NCBI GenBank assembly: GCA_050953725.1
Contig: JBMNNB010000001.1
Coordinates: 558,001-622,000 of the forward strand
DNA length: 64,000 nucleotides
Reading direction: 5' to 3'
Source of the DNA: DTU053 sp012520115
GTDB lineage: Bacteria; Bacillota; Clostridia; Oscillospirales; Acutalibacteraceae
Position 1 is the first letter of the stretch, and every line of letters starts with the position of its first letter. Under the pieces are notes generated by a model, which was not told where the DNA came from, did not search any database, and saw only the letters and a program-made list of their open reading frames with translations. Shown in pieces: positions 36,302-45,268 of this stretch. The position numbers and the translations under genes were made by a program.

Positions 36302-36402
36302 CCAAATAGAAAAACAGTAAACTTAACGTCAATTAAATCAGAGCTCTGTGCTTTTGCATAGGGCTCTTTGTGATGCAAAAATATAGCACCGCTCGAATTA
36401 AC

Positions 36403-36431
36403 TTGACAAAATAGGGAAAAATCATTATACT
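36403..36431 (+). promoter_or_regulatory. Promoter of znu operon
   Basis: -35 TTGACA (36403-36408), 17-base spacer, -10 TATACT (36426-36431). Confidence 0.85.
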
Positions 36432-36432
36432 T

Positions 36433-36463
36433 CTAAATGCAAATGCGAATCATGTGCATTTAG
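36433..36463. promoter_or_regulatory. Zur-type operator
   Basis: Inverted repeat CTAAATGCA ... TGCATTTAG separated by 13 bases (AATGCGAATCATG), starting 2 bases after the -10 and covering the transcription start. Placement over the start and a Fur-family gene at the end of the operon suggest zinc-dependent repression. Confidence 0.65.
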
Positions 36464-36493
36464 GTTCCTGAGTCTCCACTGAAAGGGATAAGT

Positions 36494-37414
36494 ATGAAAT
36501 TAAAGAGAATAATTGCCGTATGCATATCAATATTGCTTGTTGTCAGCCTATTCGGCTGCAGCAGGGTTATTAAGCCCGATACGGGCAAAATCAGTGTGTA
36601 TACCAGCTTTTATGTTATGTATGACTTTGCCTCTAAAATCGGCGGCGAAAAGGCAGAGGTCATAAATATGGTACCCTCCGGCACCGAGCCCCACGACTGG
36701 GAGCCGGATGCGGCGGATATTACCGGCCTTGAAAGGGCGCAGCTCTTTATATTTAACGGCAAGGGCATGGAGCACTGGGTCGAGGATGTCCTTAAAACAA
36801 TCGGCAATAAAGAGCTGATTGTAGTCGAGGCAGCAAAGGGTATACCGGATTTACCGGAAAAGCACTCCGATTCTGAAGAAAGCGGTGACGGGCACAGCGA
36901 CCCACATGTATGGCTTAATCCCGTGTTTGCAAAGCAGGAGCTTCTTAATATAAAGAACGGCTTTATACAGGCCGACCCGAAGAATGCCGAATATTATGAG
37001 GCAAACTACAATAGATATGTCGCAGAGCTTGATGCCCTTGACAAAGAATTTAAGGATGCAATTCAGCCGTTAAATAGGCGGGATATAGTCGTATCCCACG
37101 AGGCCTTCGGCTACCTTTGCGAGGGCTACGGACTTAATCAGATTGCTGTCGACGGCTTAACACCCGATTCCGAGCCTGACGCCGCAAGAGTCGCCGAAAT
37201 AATCAAGTATATTAAGGACAATGATGTAAAGGTCATTTTCTTTGAGAACCAATCGAGCGCAAAGGTTGCCGAAACGATAGCAGCAAATTCCGGCGCAAAG
37301 GTCGGCGTCTTAAACCCCATCGAAGGCTTAAGTGCAGAGAAAACAGCAAATGGCGAGGATTATTTCTCGGTTATGAGAGAAAACCTCGCTGCCATAGTAT
37401 CCGCACTCGAGTAA
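36494..37414 (+). CDS. znuA: Zinc ABC transporter, substrate-binding lipoprotein
   Basis: 306 residues of cluster A-I binding proteins (ZnuA/AdcA). The signal peptide ends in LFGC with lipid-modified C22. Metal ligands are expected at H in GTEPHDWEP, H in DPHVWLNP and H in VVSHEAFGY. Between them lies a short His/acid-rich loop (HSDSEESGDGHSDPH) that is usual in zinc-specific members. First gene of znuA-znuC-znuB-zur, under a strong promoter with an overlapping palindrome. Confidence 0.93.
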   Translation: MKLKRIIAVCISILLVVSLFGCSRVIKPDTGKISVYTSFYVMYDFASKIGGEKAEVINMVPSGTEPHDWEPDAADITGLERAQLFIFNGKGMEHWVEDVLKTIGNKELIVVEAAKGIPDLPEKHSDSEESGDGHSDPHVWLNPVFAKQELLNIKNGFIQADPKNAEYYEANYNRYVAELDALDKEFKDAIQPLNRRDIVVSHEAFGYLCEGYGLNQIAVDGLTPDSEPDAARVAEIIKYIKDNDVKVIFFENQSSAKVAETIAANSGAKVGVLNPIEGLSAEKTANGEDYFSVMRENLAAIVSALE

Positions 37415-37553
37415 ATTTGAAGAAAGACACCATTCAAACCGCAAATCAGATGTAAAGTATTTCAGCTTGTCTAATATTTGCAAAGCTGAATACAGCGCAA
37501 AGCAAATCAGCTTTACAGAATTTGCCCCATTTTTACGTCGCAATGGAGGACGC

Positions 37554-38300
37554 ATGGAAAGACTAATTGATGTAAAGGATTTAAGCTTTACTTATGACAG
37601 CGAGCCGCTTTTTTCGGATATCAGCTTTTCGGTGAACGAAGGCGACTTCACTGCAATAATCGGCTCTAACGGAGCCGGCAAAAGCACGCTCATGCGCCTG
37701 ATTTTAGGCGAGCTGCAGCCGGACAAGGGCTCAATCTCTCTTTTCGGACAAGATGTCAGGCAGTTTAAGGACTGGCACAAAATAGGCTATGTAAAGCAAT
37801 CGGGACTTCAGGAAGCAATCAATTTCCCCGCCACCGCTAAAGAGGTCGTAATGGCAAATCTGTATTCCCAAATCGGTAAACTCCGCATTCCGAATAAGGA
37901 GCACAAAAGAAAAGCCCTTGAAGCGCTTGAATCGGTCGGCATGGCGGACTTTGCTGAAAGCCCTCTAAGCGAAATGTCGGGCGGACAGCGGCAGAGAGTA
38001 GCCCTCGCAATGCTGCTTGCAGCAGACCCTAAGCTGATGCTGCTTGACGAGCCCGTCAGCGGCGTTGACTCAAAAAACGTAACCGCTCTATATGAGATAT
38101 TGACAAGGCTCAATAAGGAGCAGGGCAAGACAATTCTGATGATAACACATGACACGGTCAGAGCCTCAAACTATGTCAGCCGCATGCTCTGCATTGAGGA
38201 CGGCTGCATGCTTGAGGAGGGCTTAGGCCATCCCGATGTAATAGGTCATTATCACAAGCACCATTCGTTAAACCCCTGCCACGACAACTGCGAACACTGA
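37554..38300 (+). CDS. znuC: Zinc ABC transporter, ATPase
   Basis: 248 residues. Walker A is GSNGAGKST, signature SGGQRQRV, Walker B LMLLDEP, and the switch His lies in MITHDT. The ATG at 37554 has GGAGG 5 bases upstream; an earlier in-frame start lies 29 codons away without a site. The C-terminal tail (IGHYHKHHSLNPCHDNCEH) is rich in His and Cys and might bind zinc as a sensor or buffer. Confidence 0.93.
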   Translation: MERLIDVKDLSFTYDSEPLFSDISFSVNEGDFTAIIGSNGAGKSTLMRLILGELQPDKGSISLFGQDVRQFKDWHKIGYVKQSGLQEAINFPATAKEVVMANLYSQIGKLRIPNKEHKRKALEALESVGMADFAESPLSEMSGGQRQRVALAMLLAADPKLMLLDEPVSGVDSKNVTALYEILTRLNKEQGKTILMITHDTVRASNYVSRMLCIEDGCMLEEGLGHPDVIGHYHKHHSLNPCHDNCEH

Positions 38301-38312
38301 CGAGGTAATAAT

Positions 38313-39143
38313 ATGGCGATATTTGAATTTGAATTTATGCGCAGAGCCTTTATGGTCGGAATAATGCTCGCCCTGATTATTCCGTGCATCGGCGTAATCG
38401 TGGTCTTAAAAAGGCTTTCCATGATAGGCGACTCCTTAGCCCACACATCCCTTGCGGGTGTTGCTGCAGGGCTTATTCTGAATATTAATCCCATCGCAGG
38501 GGCAATCGCAGCCTGCATAGCCGCATCACTGGGAATTGAGTATATCAGAAAAAAGCTCCCTAAATTTGCGGAGATGTCAATAGCCATAACCATGTCCGCC
38601 GGAATAGGCCTTGCGGGCGTTCTGTCGGGCTTTGTTAAAAACAGCGCTAACTTCAACAGCTTCCTTTTCGGCAGCATAGTGGCAATCAGCGACTTTGAAT
38701 TAAGGCTCGTTGCCATAGTCTGTGCCATTGTGCTTCTTGCCTTTGTGCTTTTATACAAGGAGCTGTTTTTCATCTCCCTTGACGAGCGCTTGGCACGTCT
38801 TGCTGGCGTCCCCGTCTGGGCAGTGAACTTCATATTCACTATACTTACCGCCGTTACCGTATCGGTTGCAGCCAGAACGGTCGGCGCATTGATAGTTTCT
38901 TCAATGATGGTAATTCCGACAGCCTGCGCCATGCAGCTTGCCAAAAGCTATAAAAAAACCGTGCTCTATTCCATAGGCTTTGCGGTGCTGTTTATGGTTT
39001 CGGGGCTGTTCTTATCCTATTATCAGAGATTGAAGCCCGGCGCAACAATCGTACTTATAGGCGTTGTCTGTTTGGTTTTGATTCTGATAGTTAAAAATGT
39101 CGCAAGGAGAATAAAAAAGCGCAGACTAATGCGGAAAGGATGA
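38313..39143 (+). CDS. znuB: Zinc ABC transporter, permease
   Basis: 276 residues with about 8 membrane helices of the ABC-3 family. DSLAHTSLAGVAAG near residue 33 and the helix with GALIVSSMMVIPTACA are typical. It forms the channel with ZnuC on the inside and ZnuA outside. Its stop overlaps the start of the regulator gene by 4 bases (ATGA). Confidence 0.93.
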   Translation: MAIFEFEFMRRAFMVGIMLALIIPCIGVIVVLKRLSMIGDSLAHTSLAGVAAGLILNINPIAGAIAACIAASLGIEYIRKKLPKFAEMSIAITMSAGIGLAGVLSGFVKNSANFNSFLFGSIVAISDFELRLVAIVCAIVLLAFVLLYKELFFISLDERLARLAGVPVWAVNFIFTILTAVTVSVAARTVGALIVSSMMVIPTACAMQLAKSYKKTVLYSIGFAVLFMVSGLFLSYYQRLKPGATIVLIGVVCLVLILIVKNVARRIKKRRLMRKG

Positions 39144-39562
39144 ATGAAATGCAGTCAAAAGTAAAATGGCCTGAGAATTTTAAGCGCACAAAGGCAAGGG
39201 AGAGTATTCTCTCCGTGCTGGAAAACGCCTCAGAGCCCCTTTCCGCCGCAGATATTTACTCAAAGGTCGACGGCAAAGGCGAGGAGGTCTGGCTTTCCAC
39301 CGTCTACCGCACACTCGACCAGCTTGTGGACAGGGGAGTAGTCATAAAGGCAACAATCACGGTGGGCGGCAAGGCCCTGTATGAGCTTCACCGTGAGACC
39401 CACAGACATTATGCAATTTGCCTTGCATGCAATAAGGTAATTCAGCTTGAGGACTGTCCGCTCGAGAACTTTATGCCTAAAATAAAAGACAGCCAGTTTA
39501 AGGTAACCGGCCACAACCTTGAGGTTTTCGGGTACTGCATAGACTGTAAAACAAAAATCTGA
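39140..39562 (+). CDS. zur: Fur-family metalloregulator, probably Zur
   Basis: 140 residues. A winged-helix DNA-binding part (about 10-90; WLSTVYRTLDQLVDRG) precedes the dimer/metal domain with HRHYAICLACNKV and the second structural pair CIDCKTKI. Fur, Zur and PerR share this layout. Zur is preferred because the gene ends a zinc-import operon headed by a Fur-type palindrome. The start overlaps znuB. Confidence 0.82.
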   Translation: MNEMQSKVKWPENFKRTKARESILSVLENASEPLSAADIYSKVDGKGEEVWLSTVYRTLDQLVDRGVVIKATITVGGKALYELHRETHRHYAICLACNKVIQLEDCPLENFMPKIKDSQFKVTGHNLEVFGYCIDCKTKI

Positions 39563-39565
39563 AAT

Positions 39566-39600
39566 AAGTCCCTTGCTCAAAGCAGGGGACTTTATATTTT
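39566..39600. terminator. Bidirectional terminator after zur
   Basis: AAGTCCC-TTGCT pairs with AGCAG-GGGACTT, followed on the plus strand by TATATTTTT. It sits between convergent genes and could serve both. Confidence 0.75.
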
Positions 39601-40695
39601 TATGCCCGGCAGCTTATTTACCTCCTCCTTCAAGGCGTCCGGGTCGGGGCAAACGGAAGCTGCCTGACTGAAAAGCTCCTCAGAGTGCTTTGCATCGCCC
39701 GATTTCTCATAGCTTAAGCCCAGTAAATACAGCGCCAAACATGCGCCGTAGCCGCATGAAGTAATGTAATCTTTATGCCCCTCGCCTAAAAGCAGGCAGT
39801 AGGCAAAGCCCTCGGCGGCCTCCTTGTAGCGGCCGTTTGCATACAGGCTCAGCGCCTTATAAAAGTGCAGATCAACATAGTCGGGATAAAGCCTTATGGC
39901 CTTTTCCGCAAGGCCGTAAACCCTGCTTATTTCCCCTAAATTAAGCATCGCTTCAAACTTTAGCTTATACAGATTCGCAGGGGGCTTTTGGTACTGTAAA
40001 ATAAAGCACTCCGCAGACCTTAAAAGAAGCGACAGCGCTTTTTCATACTCTCCCATGGCAAAATACTCAAAGGCGAGGTTATACAGCGTAAAACCGTCAT
40101 TTTCATCCCTTTTAAGCTCGTTTTGAAGTAGGCTTATATTCCTGCCGCCCTTTGCTTTCCGAGACTCAAAGGTGTATCCGTGGTGCTTTATCAGTACATT
40201 CTCCAGAACCTTCACACACTTATTTACAGGCTGTTTATCTGAATCGCATAGGCTTTCTCGAATTTTGCCTAAGTATTTAAAGCCCGCACCCCTTCTGAAA
40301 AGCCTCGGCTCAAAAGTCCTGAAGGCACGGATAGGCGAGTGGGGAGCCTTGCCCATAAGGTGAATAGTCTTTATTAAAAAAGAATTCGCTTCAGTGCCGT
40401 TAAGACATTCTTTTATTAAGGCAAAATCATCAGACGAAAGCTCCTCGTCGGCATCAAGGAACAAAATCCAGTCGCCCGACGCCTTTTCCAGAATATAATT
40501 GCGGGCAAGCGAGAAATCGTCCTTCCATTCAAAATCAAAAACCCTCGCCCCGAAGGACAGGCAGCTCTCCCTTGTTAAATCCTCGGAACCCGTGTCGGCA
40601 ATGACTATTTCGTCTACCCACCGGTAGGCAGAGTCAAGACAGCGCTTTATGTTATTCTCCTCATTTTTCACTATCAAGCAAAGACTTAAGGACAT
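39592..40695 (-). CDS. Family 2 glycosyltransferase with TPR-like C-terminus
   Basis: About 367 residues. The GT-A domain at the N-terminus has SLCLIVKNEENNI, ADTGSEDLT and the metal-binding DADEE. The C-terminal half (about 195-360) consists of helical repeats of TPR type (YNLAFEYFAMGEYEKALSLL). This build is common in Firmicutes glycosyltransferases acting on proteins or surface glycans. The ATG at 40695 matches the family's start; a TTG at 40725 has a better-spaced AAGG, so ten more residues are possible. Single gene. Confidence 0.85.
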   Translation of the reverse strand: MSLSLCLIVKNEENNIKRCLDSAYRWVDEIVIADTGSEDLTRESCLSFGARVFDFEWKDDFSLARNYILEKASGDWILFLDADEELSSDDFALIKECLNGTEANSFLIKTIHLMGKAPHSPIRAFRTFEPRLFRRGAGFKYLGKIRESLCDSDKQPVNKCVKVLENVLIKHHGYTFESRKAKGGRNISLLQNELKRDENDGFTLYNLAFEYFAMGEYEKALSLLLRSAECFILQYQKPPANLYKLKFEAMLNLGEISRVYGLAEKAIRLYPDYVDLHFYKALSLYANGRYKEAAEGFAYCLLLGEGHKDYITSCGYGACLALYLLGLSYEKSGDAKHSEELFSQAASVCPDPDALKEEVNKLPGIKI

Positions 40696-40798
40696 ACCTT
40701 CACCGCTTTCCGCAACGAGGCACAATTCGCCTTATATTATTTCTTAGTACATCATACTCAAGACAAACTAAATTGACACAGCAGCATTTGGGGCAAAT

Positions 40799-40825
40799 AA
40801 AAAAGGGGCTGAAATAATCAGCCCC
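40799..40825 (-). terminator. Intrinsic terminator after SDR gene
   Basis: Minus strand: GGGGCTGA pairs with TCAGCCCC over TTATT, followed by six T. Confidence 0.88.
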
Positions 40826-40839
40826 AAAATTATTTTTTT

Positions 40840-41850
40840 TTACTCCGCTTTCATTCCGACAAGTTCTTTGCCCCTCATGGCCTCAACGGAAAGGGCGATG
40901 GAATCCCTGATAGCAGCTTCAATATCGTCCTCGGTAGCTCCCAGCATCACTGCCCATTTCTTATCGATAAAGGCGTTCATGCCCATGATGTCCGCAAGGT
41001 CAATGGGATTCAGACCCGGCTCAAGCTTCTTCTCCGCATAGTCCTTCAGCATCTTCTTGCCGTACAGCCTGAACGTCCATTTAGGGATATGAATTATCTT
41101 GCGTCCCTTAAAGCCCATTTCCTCATGGACTATATTCAGAAGCTCGTCCCATGTCAGGTTGTAATAGCCTATCGGATAAGCCACGCCGCCCTTGGTTTTT
41201 GCAGCTGCGCCCACAATGCACTCTGAGACCTGACGCACCGTTACCATGGTAGTGCCGCCCTTCGGGTACATTGTCACCTTGGGCATATTTGCAATCTGCT
41301 CAACAAGGATGACCCATACGGGCTTTCTGCCGGGCTGTGTGCCGAAGATATAGGGCAGCTCGAGTACGGCCACATCCATCTTGCCGTCCTCGGCAAATTT
41401 AAGGGCTGTTTCCTCCTGAGCGATTCTGCTTCTGATATACGGATGCTTCTTTGTAAGCTCCATTTCAGGGAATTTCTTTGCAAAATATGAGAAGTAAGAG
41501 CCTAAGACAACCGACTTCTTGACACCGCATTCCTTAGCGATTGACATTATTCTCTCGAGCGGTTTGATATTATATTTTACATACTCATCATAAATCGGCG
41601 GGGGCAGCTCAACCCTGTCATCAATGCCTGCGGCGAAGATGAAGCAGTCGCAGTCCTTAAAAAAGCTTCGGTAATCGTCATCCGAAAAATCAAGATAGCT
41701 ACCGAATGTAAGCTCCATCCCCTCAGGAAGCAGGACGCCTTCCGGAACGGGAGGGAGTGCGATGGATTTTACCTTGTGACCCTGCTCAATGAGCATTCTT
41801 GCGGCATCGCAGCCTAACAGACCTGTGCCTCCTATCATGAATACGTTCAT
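40840..41850 (-). CDS. NAD(P)-dependent epimerase/dehydratase-like (extended SDR)
   Basis: 336 residues with an N-terminal Rossmann start MIGGTGLLGCDAARML. The atypical or extended SDR fold is suggested, but the usual YxxxK pair is not clearly placed (a Y-S-Y-F-A-K-K segment, SYFSYFAKKF, is a candidate). The substrate is unknown. It is a single gene ending in a strong terminator. A 17-base near-palindrome lies 43 bases upstream of its start. Confidence 0.8.
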   Translation of the reverse strand: MNVFMIGGTGLLGCDAARMLIEQGHKVKSIALPPVPEGVLLPEGMELTFGSYLDFSDDDYRSFFKDCDCFIFAAGIDDRVELPPPIYDEYVKYNIKPLERIMSIAKECGVKKSVVLGSYFSYFAKKFPEMELTKKHPYIRSRIAQEETALKFAEDGKMDVAVLELPYIFGTQPGRKPVWVILVEQIANMPKVTMYPKGGTTMVTVRQVSECIVGAAAKTKGGVAYPIGYYNLTWDELLNIVHEEMGFKGRKIIHIPKWTFRLYGKKMLKDYAEKKLEPGLNPIDLADIMGMNAFIDKKWAVMLGATEDDIEAAIRDSIALSVEAMRGKELVGMKAE

Positions 41851-41892
41851 TTTAATCTCCTCTAATTCTGATTTTTCTAAATCATATCAGAT

Positions 41893-41909
41893 TTTACCGT
41901 TACAGTAAA
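41893..41909. promoter_or_regulatory. Near-palindromic operator candidate before SDR gene
   Basis: TTTACCGT-T-ACAGTAAA has 7 of 8 arm positions matched. On the minus strand a TATAGT (-10-like) adjoins it. The region 41910-42089 shows no other clear element. Confidence 0.4.
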
Positions 41910-42089
41910 TACTATACATAAAAAAGCTTGACGGAATATTTTTTTCTAAATTTCAGTCTGCCTTATTGCTTATTGGAATTTTGTTTTATATACTATATCT
42001 TGTGGTCAGAAAAAAATAAATCATAAGTTTTGTATTTTAGTCACAGTTATTACAGTTTTTTACGGATATTATCTTAGGGAAGTGTGCTT

Positions 42090-42419
42090 ATGGCAGAATT
42101 TTCGGACTTTGAAAAGCTTGATATCAGGGTCGGCAGGATTATCTGGGCCGAACCGTTTATTGAAGCAAAAAAGCCCGCATATAAGCTTAAAATTGACTTC
42201 GGAAAGGAGATAGGCATCAAGCAGTCATCCGCTCAGATTGTGAGCTTATATGAGCCTTCGGATTTGATTGACAGGCAGATTCTCGCTGTCGTCAATTTCC
42301 CGCCAAAGCGCATAGCAGGCTTTATGTCAGAGGTGCTGGTTCTTGGCACATATTCAAAGGACGGCGTCGTGCTTGTCCGCCCCGACAGAGAGGTTGAAAT
42401 CGGGGATAAGCTCGGCTGA
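42090..42419 (+). CDS. csaA: CsaA-like tRNA-binding domain protein
   Basis: 109 residues forming one EMAP/CsaA-type OB-fold: FSDFEKLDIRVGRI, KIDFGKEIGIKQSSAQI, and VNFPPKRIAGFMSEVLVLG are all family marks. CsaA proteins dimerise and act as export-related chaperones or bind tRNA. The ATG at 42090 was chosen, with AGGGAAG 7 bases upstream. Single gene. Confidence 0.88.
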   Translation: MAEFSDFEKLDIRVGRIIWAEPFIEAKKPAYKLKIDFGKEIGIKQSSAQIVSLYEPSDLIDRQILAVVNFPPKRIAGFMSEVLVLGTYSKDGVVLVRPDREVEIGDKLG

Positions 42420-42566
42420 TTTTTTTACTACACCTTTGATTTATTATTCGCTCAGTTACTAAGATTATTGATAAAAATGACTATTAATTTTGTCAAATAA
42501 TTTTTTTTATTGTCGAAATGCACAAACATTTGCCCCGAAATTCTAAGGGTTTTTTGCTTTTATCCA

Positions 42567-42595
42567 TTGACTATTTACAATATATGCGGTAGAAT
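42567..42595 (+). promoter_or_regulatory. Promoter of nrdD operon
   Basis: -35 TTGACT (42567-42572), 17-base spacer, -10 TAGAAT (42590-42595). Confidence 0.75.
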
Positions 42596-42631
42596 ACAGG
42601 CACTTAATAAAAGAAAACACAATATGTAGTG
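42576..42631. promoter_or_regulatory. Two NrdR-box-like sites at nrdD promoter
   Basis: ACACAATATGTAGTG (42617-42631) fits the NrdR box. A second, TACAATATATGCGGT (42576-42590), lies in the spacer of the promoter. CAATAT cores are 42 bases apart, about four helix turns, while tandem NrdR boxes usually sit about three turns apart. Confidence 0.55.
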
Positions 42632-42641
42632 GGAGTTAGCT

Positions 42642-44975
42642 ATGATCAGCACAATTATCAAGCGTGACGGTAGGGAAGTTGAGTTCTCTATCGATAAAAT
42701 AGCAAATGCGGTCTTCAAGGCCGCACAGTCTGCCGGCGGCAGCAATTACGAGCGTTCTCTTGAAATCGCAAATCATGTTGTAAAGAAGCTCGAGGAAAAG
42801 GGCATTACTAAGCCCACCGTCGAGGAGGTTCAGGACACCGTCGAGCAGGTCCTTATCGAACAGGGTCATGCCAGAACCGCCAAGAAGTTCATTCTTTACA
42901 GGGCAGAGCGTTCAAGGGTAAGGGAAATGAACACCCGCCTTATGAAAATCTATGAGGGTCTTACCTTTGAAGAGGCAAAGAAGAACGATTTAAAGCGTGA
43001 GAATGCCAACATCGACGGCGACACCGCCATGGGCACCATGCTTAAATACGGCTCCGAGGGCGCAAAGCAGTTCAATGATTTGTTTATCTTAAATCCCGAA
43101 CACTCCAGAGCCCACAAGAACGGCGATATCCATATCCATGACCTTGACTTCCTCACACTTACCACCACCTGCTGCCAGATAGATATTATCAAGCTCTTTG
43201 AAGGCGGTTTTTCAACAGGCCATGGATATTTAAGGGAGCCTAACGATATAGCAAGCTATTCCGCACTTGCCTGTATTGCCATTCAGTCTAACCAGAACGA
43301 CCAGCACGGCGGTCAGAGTATTCCCAACTTTGACTACGGCATGGCAAAGGGTGTTGCAAAGACTTACCGCAGGACCTACCAGCGCAATCTCGGCAAGGCT
43401 ATCGACATTCTGCTTGACAGGGAGGACGGCGCCGAAATTGCCAAGGCCGCATACAGTAAGCTCGAAGCCGAAGGCCTCTATCCCGTGCTTGCAAATGACA
43501 ATGACTACGAAAAAAAGCTCAAGGCTATTTTAAACAGCGACTACGGCATTGATAAAAAGCTGATTGACAAAATTCTGAAGTTTGTCTTAAAGTACACATC
43601 TCAGGAAACAGACAGGGCTACCTATCAGGCAATGGAGGCTCTTGTGCATAACCTTAACACCATGCACTCCAGAGCCGGCGCACAGATACCCTTCTCCTCT
43701 ATAAACTACGGACTTGACACCTCTCCCGAGGGCAGAATGGTTATAAAGAATGTCCTTCTTGCCACAGAGGCAGGACTCGGAAACGGCGAAACACCCGTTT
43801 TCCCGATTCATATTTTCAGGGTCAAAGAGGGCATTAACTATAACGAGGGCGAGCCTAACTACGATTTGTTCAAGCTCGCATGCAGGGTTTCCGCAAAGAG
43901 GCTTTTCCCGAACTTCTCATTCTTAGACGCACCCTTCAACAAGCAGTACTATGTTGAGGGCGACTACGATTCAGAAATCGCATACATGGGCTGCCGCACA
44001 AGAGTTATGGGCAACTATTACGATAAAACCCGTGAAAAGACCGCAGGCAGAGGAAACCTTAGCTTTACTTCAATCAACCTGCCGAGAATCGCAATTAACG
44101 CCCACGGCAATATAGAGTGGTTCTTTGAGGAGCTTGACAGAAAGATTGACCTTGTCTTTGACCAGCTCTTTGAGCGTCTTGAGATACAGTCGAGGAAAAA
44201 GGTCAAAAACTTCCCCTTCCTCATGGGTCAGGGTATATGGCTTGATTCCGACAAGCTCGGCATAGATGATGAAATCAGGGAAGTCTTAAAGCACGGCACA
44301 CTTTCTTTAGGCTTTATCGGCCTTGCCGAAACCTTAAAGGCCCTCATAGGCTCGCACCACGGCGAAACCGAGGAGGCAAGAAACCTCGGCTATGAAATAG
44401 TAGCCCATATGAGGGAGCGCTGCGACAAGCAGACGGAGAAAACAGGCCTTAACTTTACGCTGCTTGCCACTCCCGCAGAGGGACTTTCGGGCCGCTTTGT
44501 AAAAATGGACAGGGAGCGCTTCGGAGTAATCGAAGGCGTAACCGACAGACCTTACTATACAAACTCATTCCACGTCCCCGTATACTTCCCGATTTCCGCA
44601 TTCGATAAAATCAGAATAGAGGCCCCGTACCACGCACTTACAAACGCAGGACATATCTCCTATGTTGAGATGGACGGCGACCCCAGCGAGAATCTGGAGG
44701 CCTTCGAGGCAATCATCAGATGCATGAAGGAAAACAATATAGGCTACGGCTCGATTAACCACCATGTAGACCGTGACCCCGTTTGCGGATATATCGGAAT
44801 TATCGGCGACAAGTGCCCCAGATGCGGCAGACATGACGGCGAGGGCGTTTCCCTCGAGGAGCTCAGAAAGCTGCCCGGCTTTAACCCTACATTAAACTAT
44901 AAAGAGCTTCAGACATATGATATTAATCCCCTTGAACTTGATAAAGTAACTCATCCGATTGATTGCTGCAATTAG
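42642..44975 (+). CDS. nrdD: Anaerobic ribonucleotide reductase, large subunit without glycyl-radical tail
   Basis: 777 residues of class III ribonucleotide reductase, making dNTPs in anoxic cells. An N-terminal ATP-cone (about 1-95; ISTIIKRDGREVEFSIDKIA) gives allosteric control. The barrel core follows, and a C-terminal zinc finger (DPVCGYIGIIGDKCPRCGR). In E. coli NrdD the finger is followed by the RRVCGYLG glycyl-radical loop. Here the protein continues differently and ends HPIDCCN, with no such loop. That loop is found in the next gene. Start ATG 42642 after GTGGGAG. Confidence 0.93.
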   Translation: MISTIIKRDGREVEFSIDKIANAVFKAAQSAGGSNYERSLEIANHVVKKLEEKGITKPTVEEVQDTVEQVLIEQGHARTAKKFILYRAERSRVREMNTRLMKIYEGLTFEEAKKNDLKRENANIDGDTAMGTMLKYGSEGAKQFNDLFILNPEHSRAHKNGDIHIHDLDFLTLTTTCCQIDIIKLFEGGFSTGHGYLREPNDIASYSALACIAIQSNQNDQHGGQSIPNFDYGMAKGVAKTYRRTYQRNLGKAIDILLDREDGAEIAKAAYSKLEAEGLYPVLANDNDYEKKLKAILNSDYGIDKKLIDKILKFVLKYTSQETDRATYQAMEALVHNLNTMHSRAGAQIPFSSINYGLDTSPEGRMVIKNVLLATEAGLGNGETPVFPIHIFRVKEGINYNEGEPNYDLFKLACRVSAKRLFPNFSFLDAPFNKQYYVEGDYDSEIAYMGCRTRVMGNYYDKTREKTAGRGNLSFTSINLPRIAINAHGNIEWFFEELDRKIDLVFDQLFERLEIQSRKKVKNFPFLMGQGIWLDSDKLGIDDEIREVLKHGTLSLGFIGLAETLKALIGSHHGETEEARNLGYEIVAHMRERCDKQTEKTGLNFTLLATPAEGLSGRFVKMDRERFGVIEGVTDRPYYTNSFHVPVYFPISAFDKIRIEAPYHALTNAGHISYVEMDGDPSENLEAFEAIIRCMKENNIGYGSINHHVDRDPVCGYIGIIGDKCPRCGRHDGEGVSLEELRKLPGFNPTLNYKELQTYDINPLELDKVTHPIDCCN

Positions 44976-45010
44976 TCTTTGCAGCAAAAACCGTTAAGGA
45001 GGCAATAGAA

Positions 45011-45193
45011 ATGGCAGCAAAGAATGAAAAAGAAATAATTATAGGCGAAGGCGTACGCTTTGAAAGAATCAGGCGTATCACAGGCTACCTTGTAGGTACC
45101 CTTGACAACTTTAACGATGCCAAGCTTGCCGAGGTCAAGGACAGAGTAAAGCACAGCATAGGCACCGGCCAGGGAGTAATGGAAAGGGTATAA
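45011..45193 (+). CDS. Glycyl-radical small subunit of class III ribonucleotide reductase
   Basis: 60 residues, starting after AAGGAGG in a different frame from nrdD and 35 bases behind it. The core ERIRRITGYLVGTLDNFN followed by KLAEVKDRVKH lines up with the C-terminus of E. coli NrdD (RRVCGYLG...FNAGK...RVKH), which carries the radical glycine. By this alignment G25 would be the glycine activated by NrdG. It lies between nrdD and nrdG, as expected for a split-off NrdD domain that works in trans. Alignment is from memory of the E. coli sequence. Confidence 0.75.
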   Translation: MAAKNEKEIIIGEGVRFERIRRITGYLVGTLDNFNDAKLAEVKDRVKHSIGTGQGVMERV

Positions 45194-45268
45194 GACCGTA
45201 CCGCTTACAGGAAGTTTAATAAAGAAAGGCACAGGGCAATCCTGTGCCTTTTCGGTAAGGGTGAATTT

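Noticed and set aside
37538..37560. AATGGA as a fifth ANTAR-type loop before znuC
   Set aside because: The flanking bases do not pair, and there is no following terminator; it is the ribosome-binding region of znuC.
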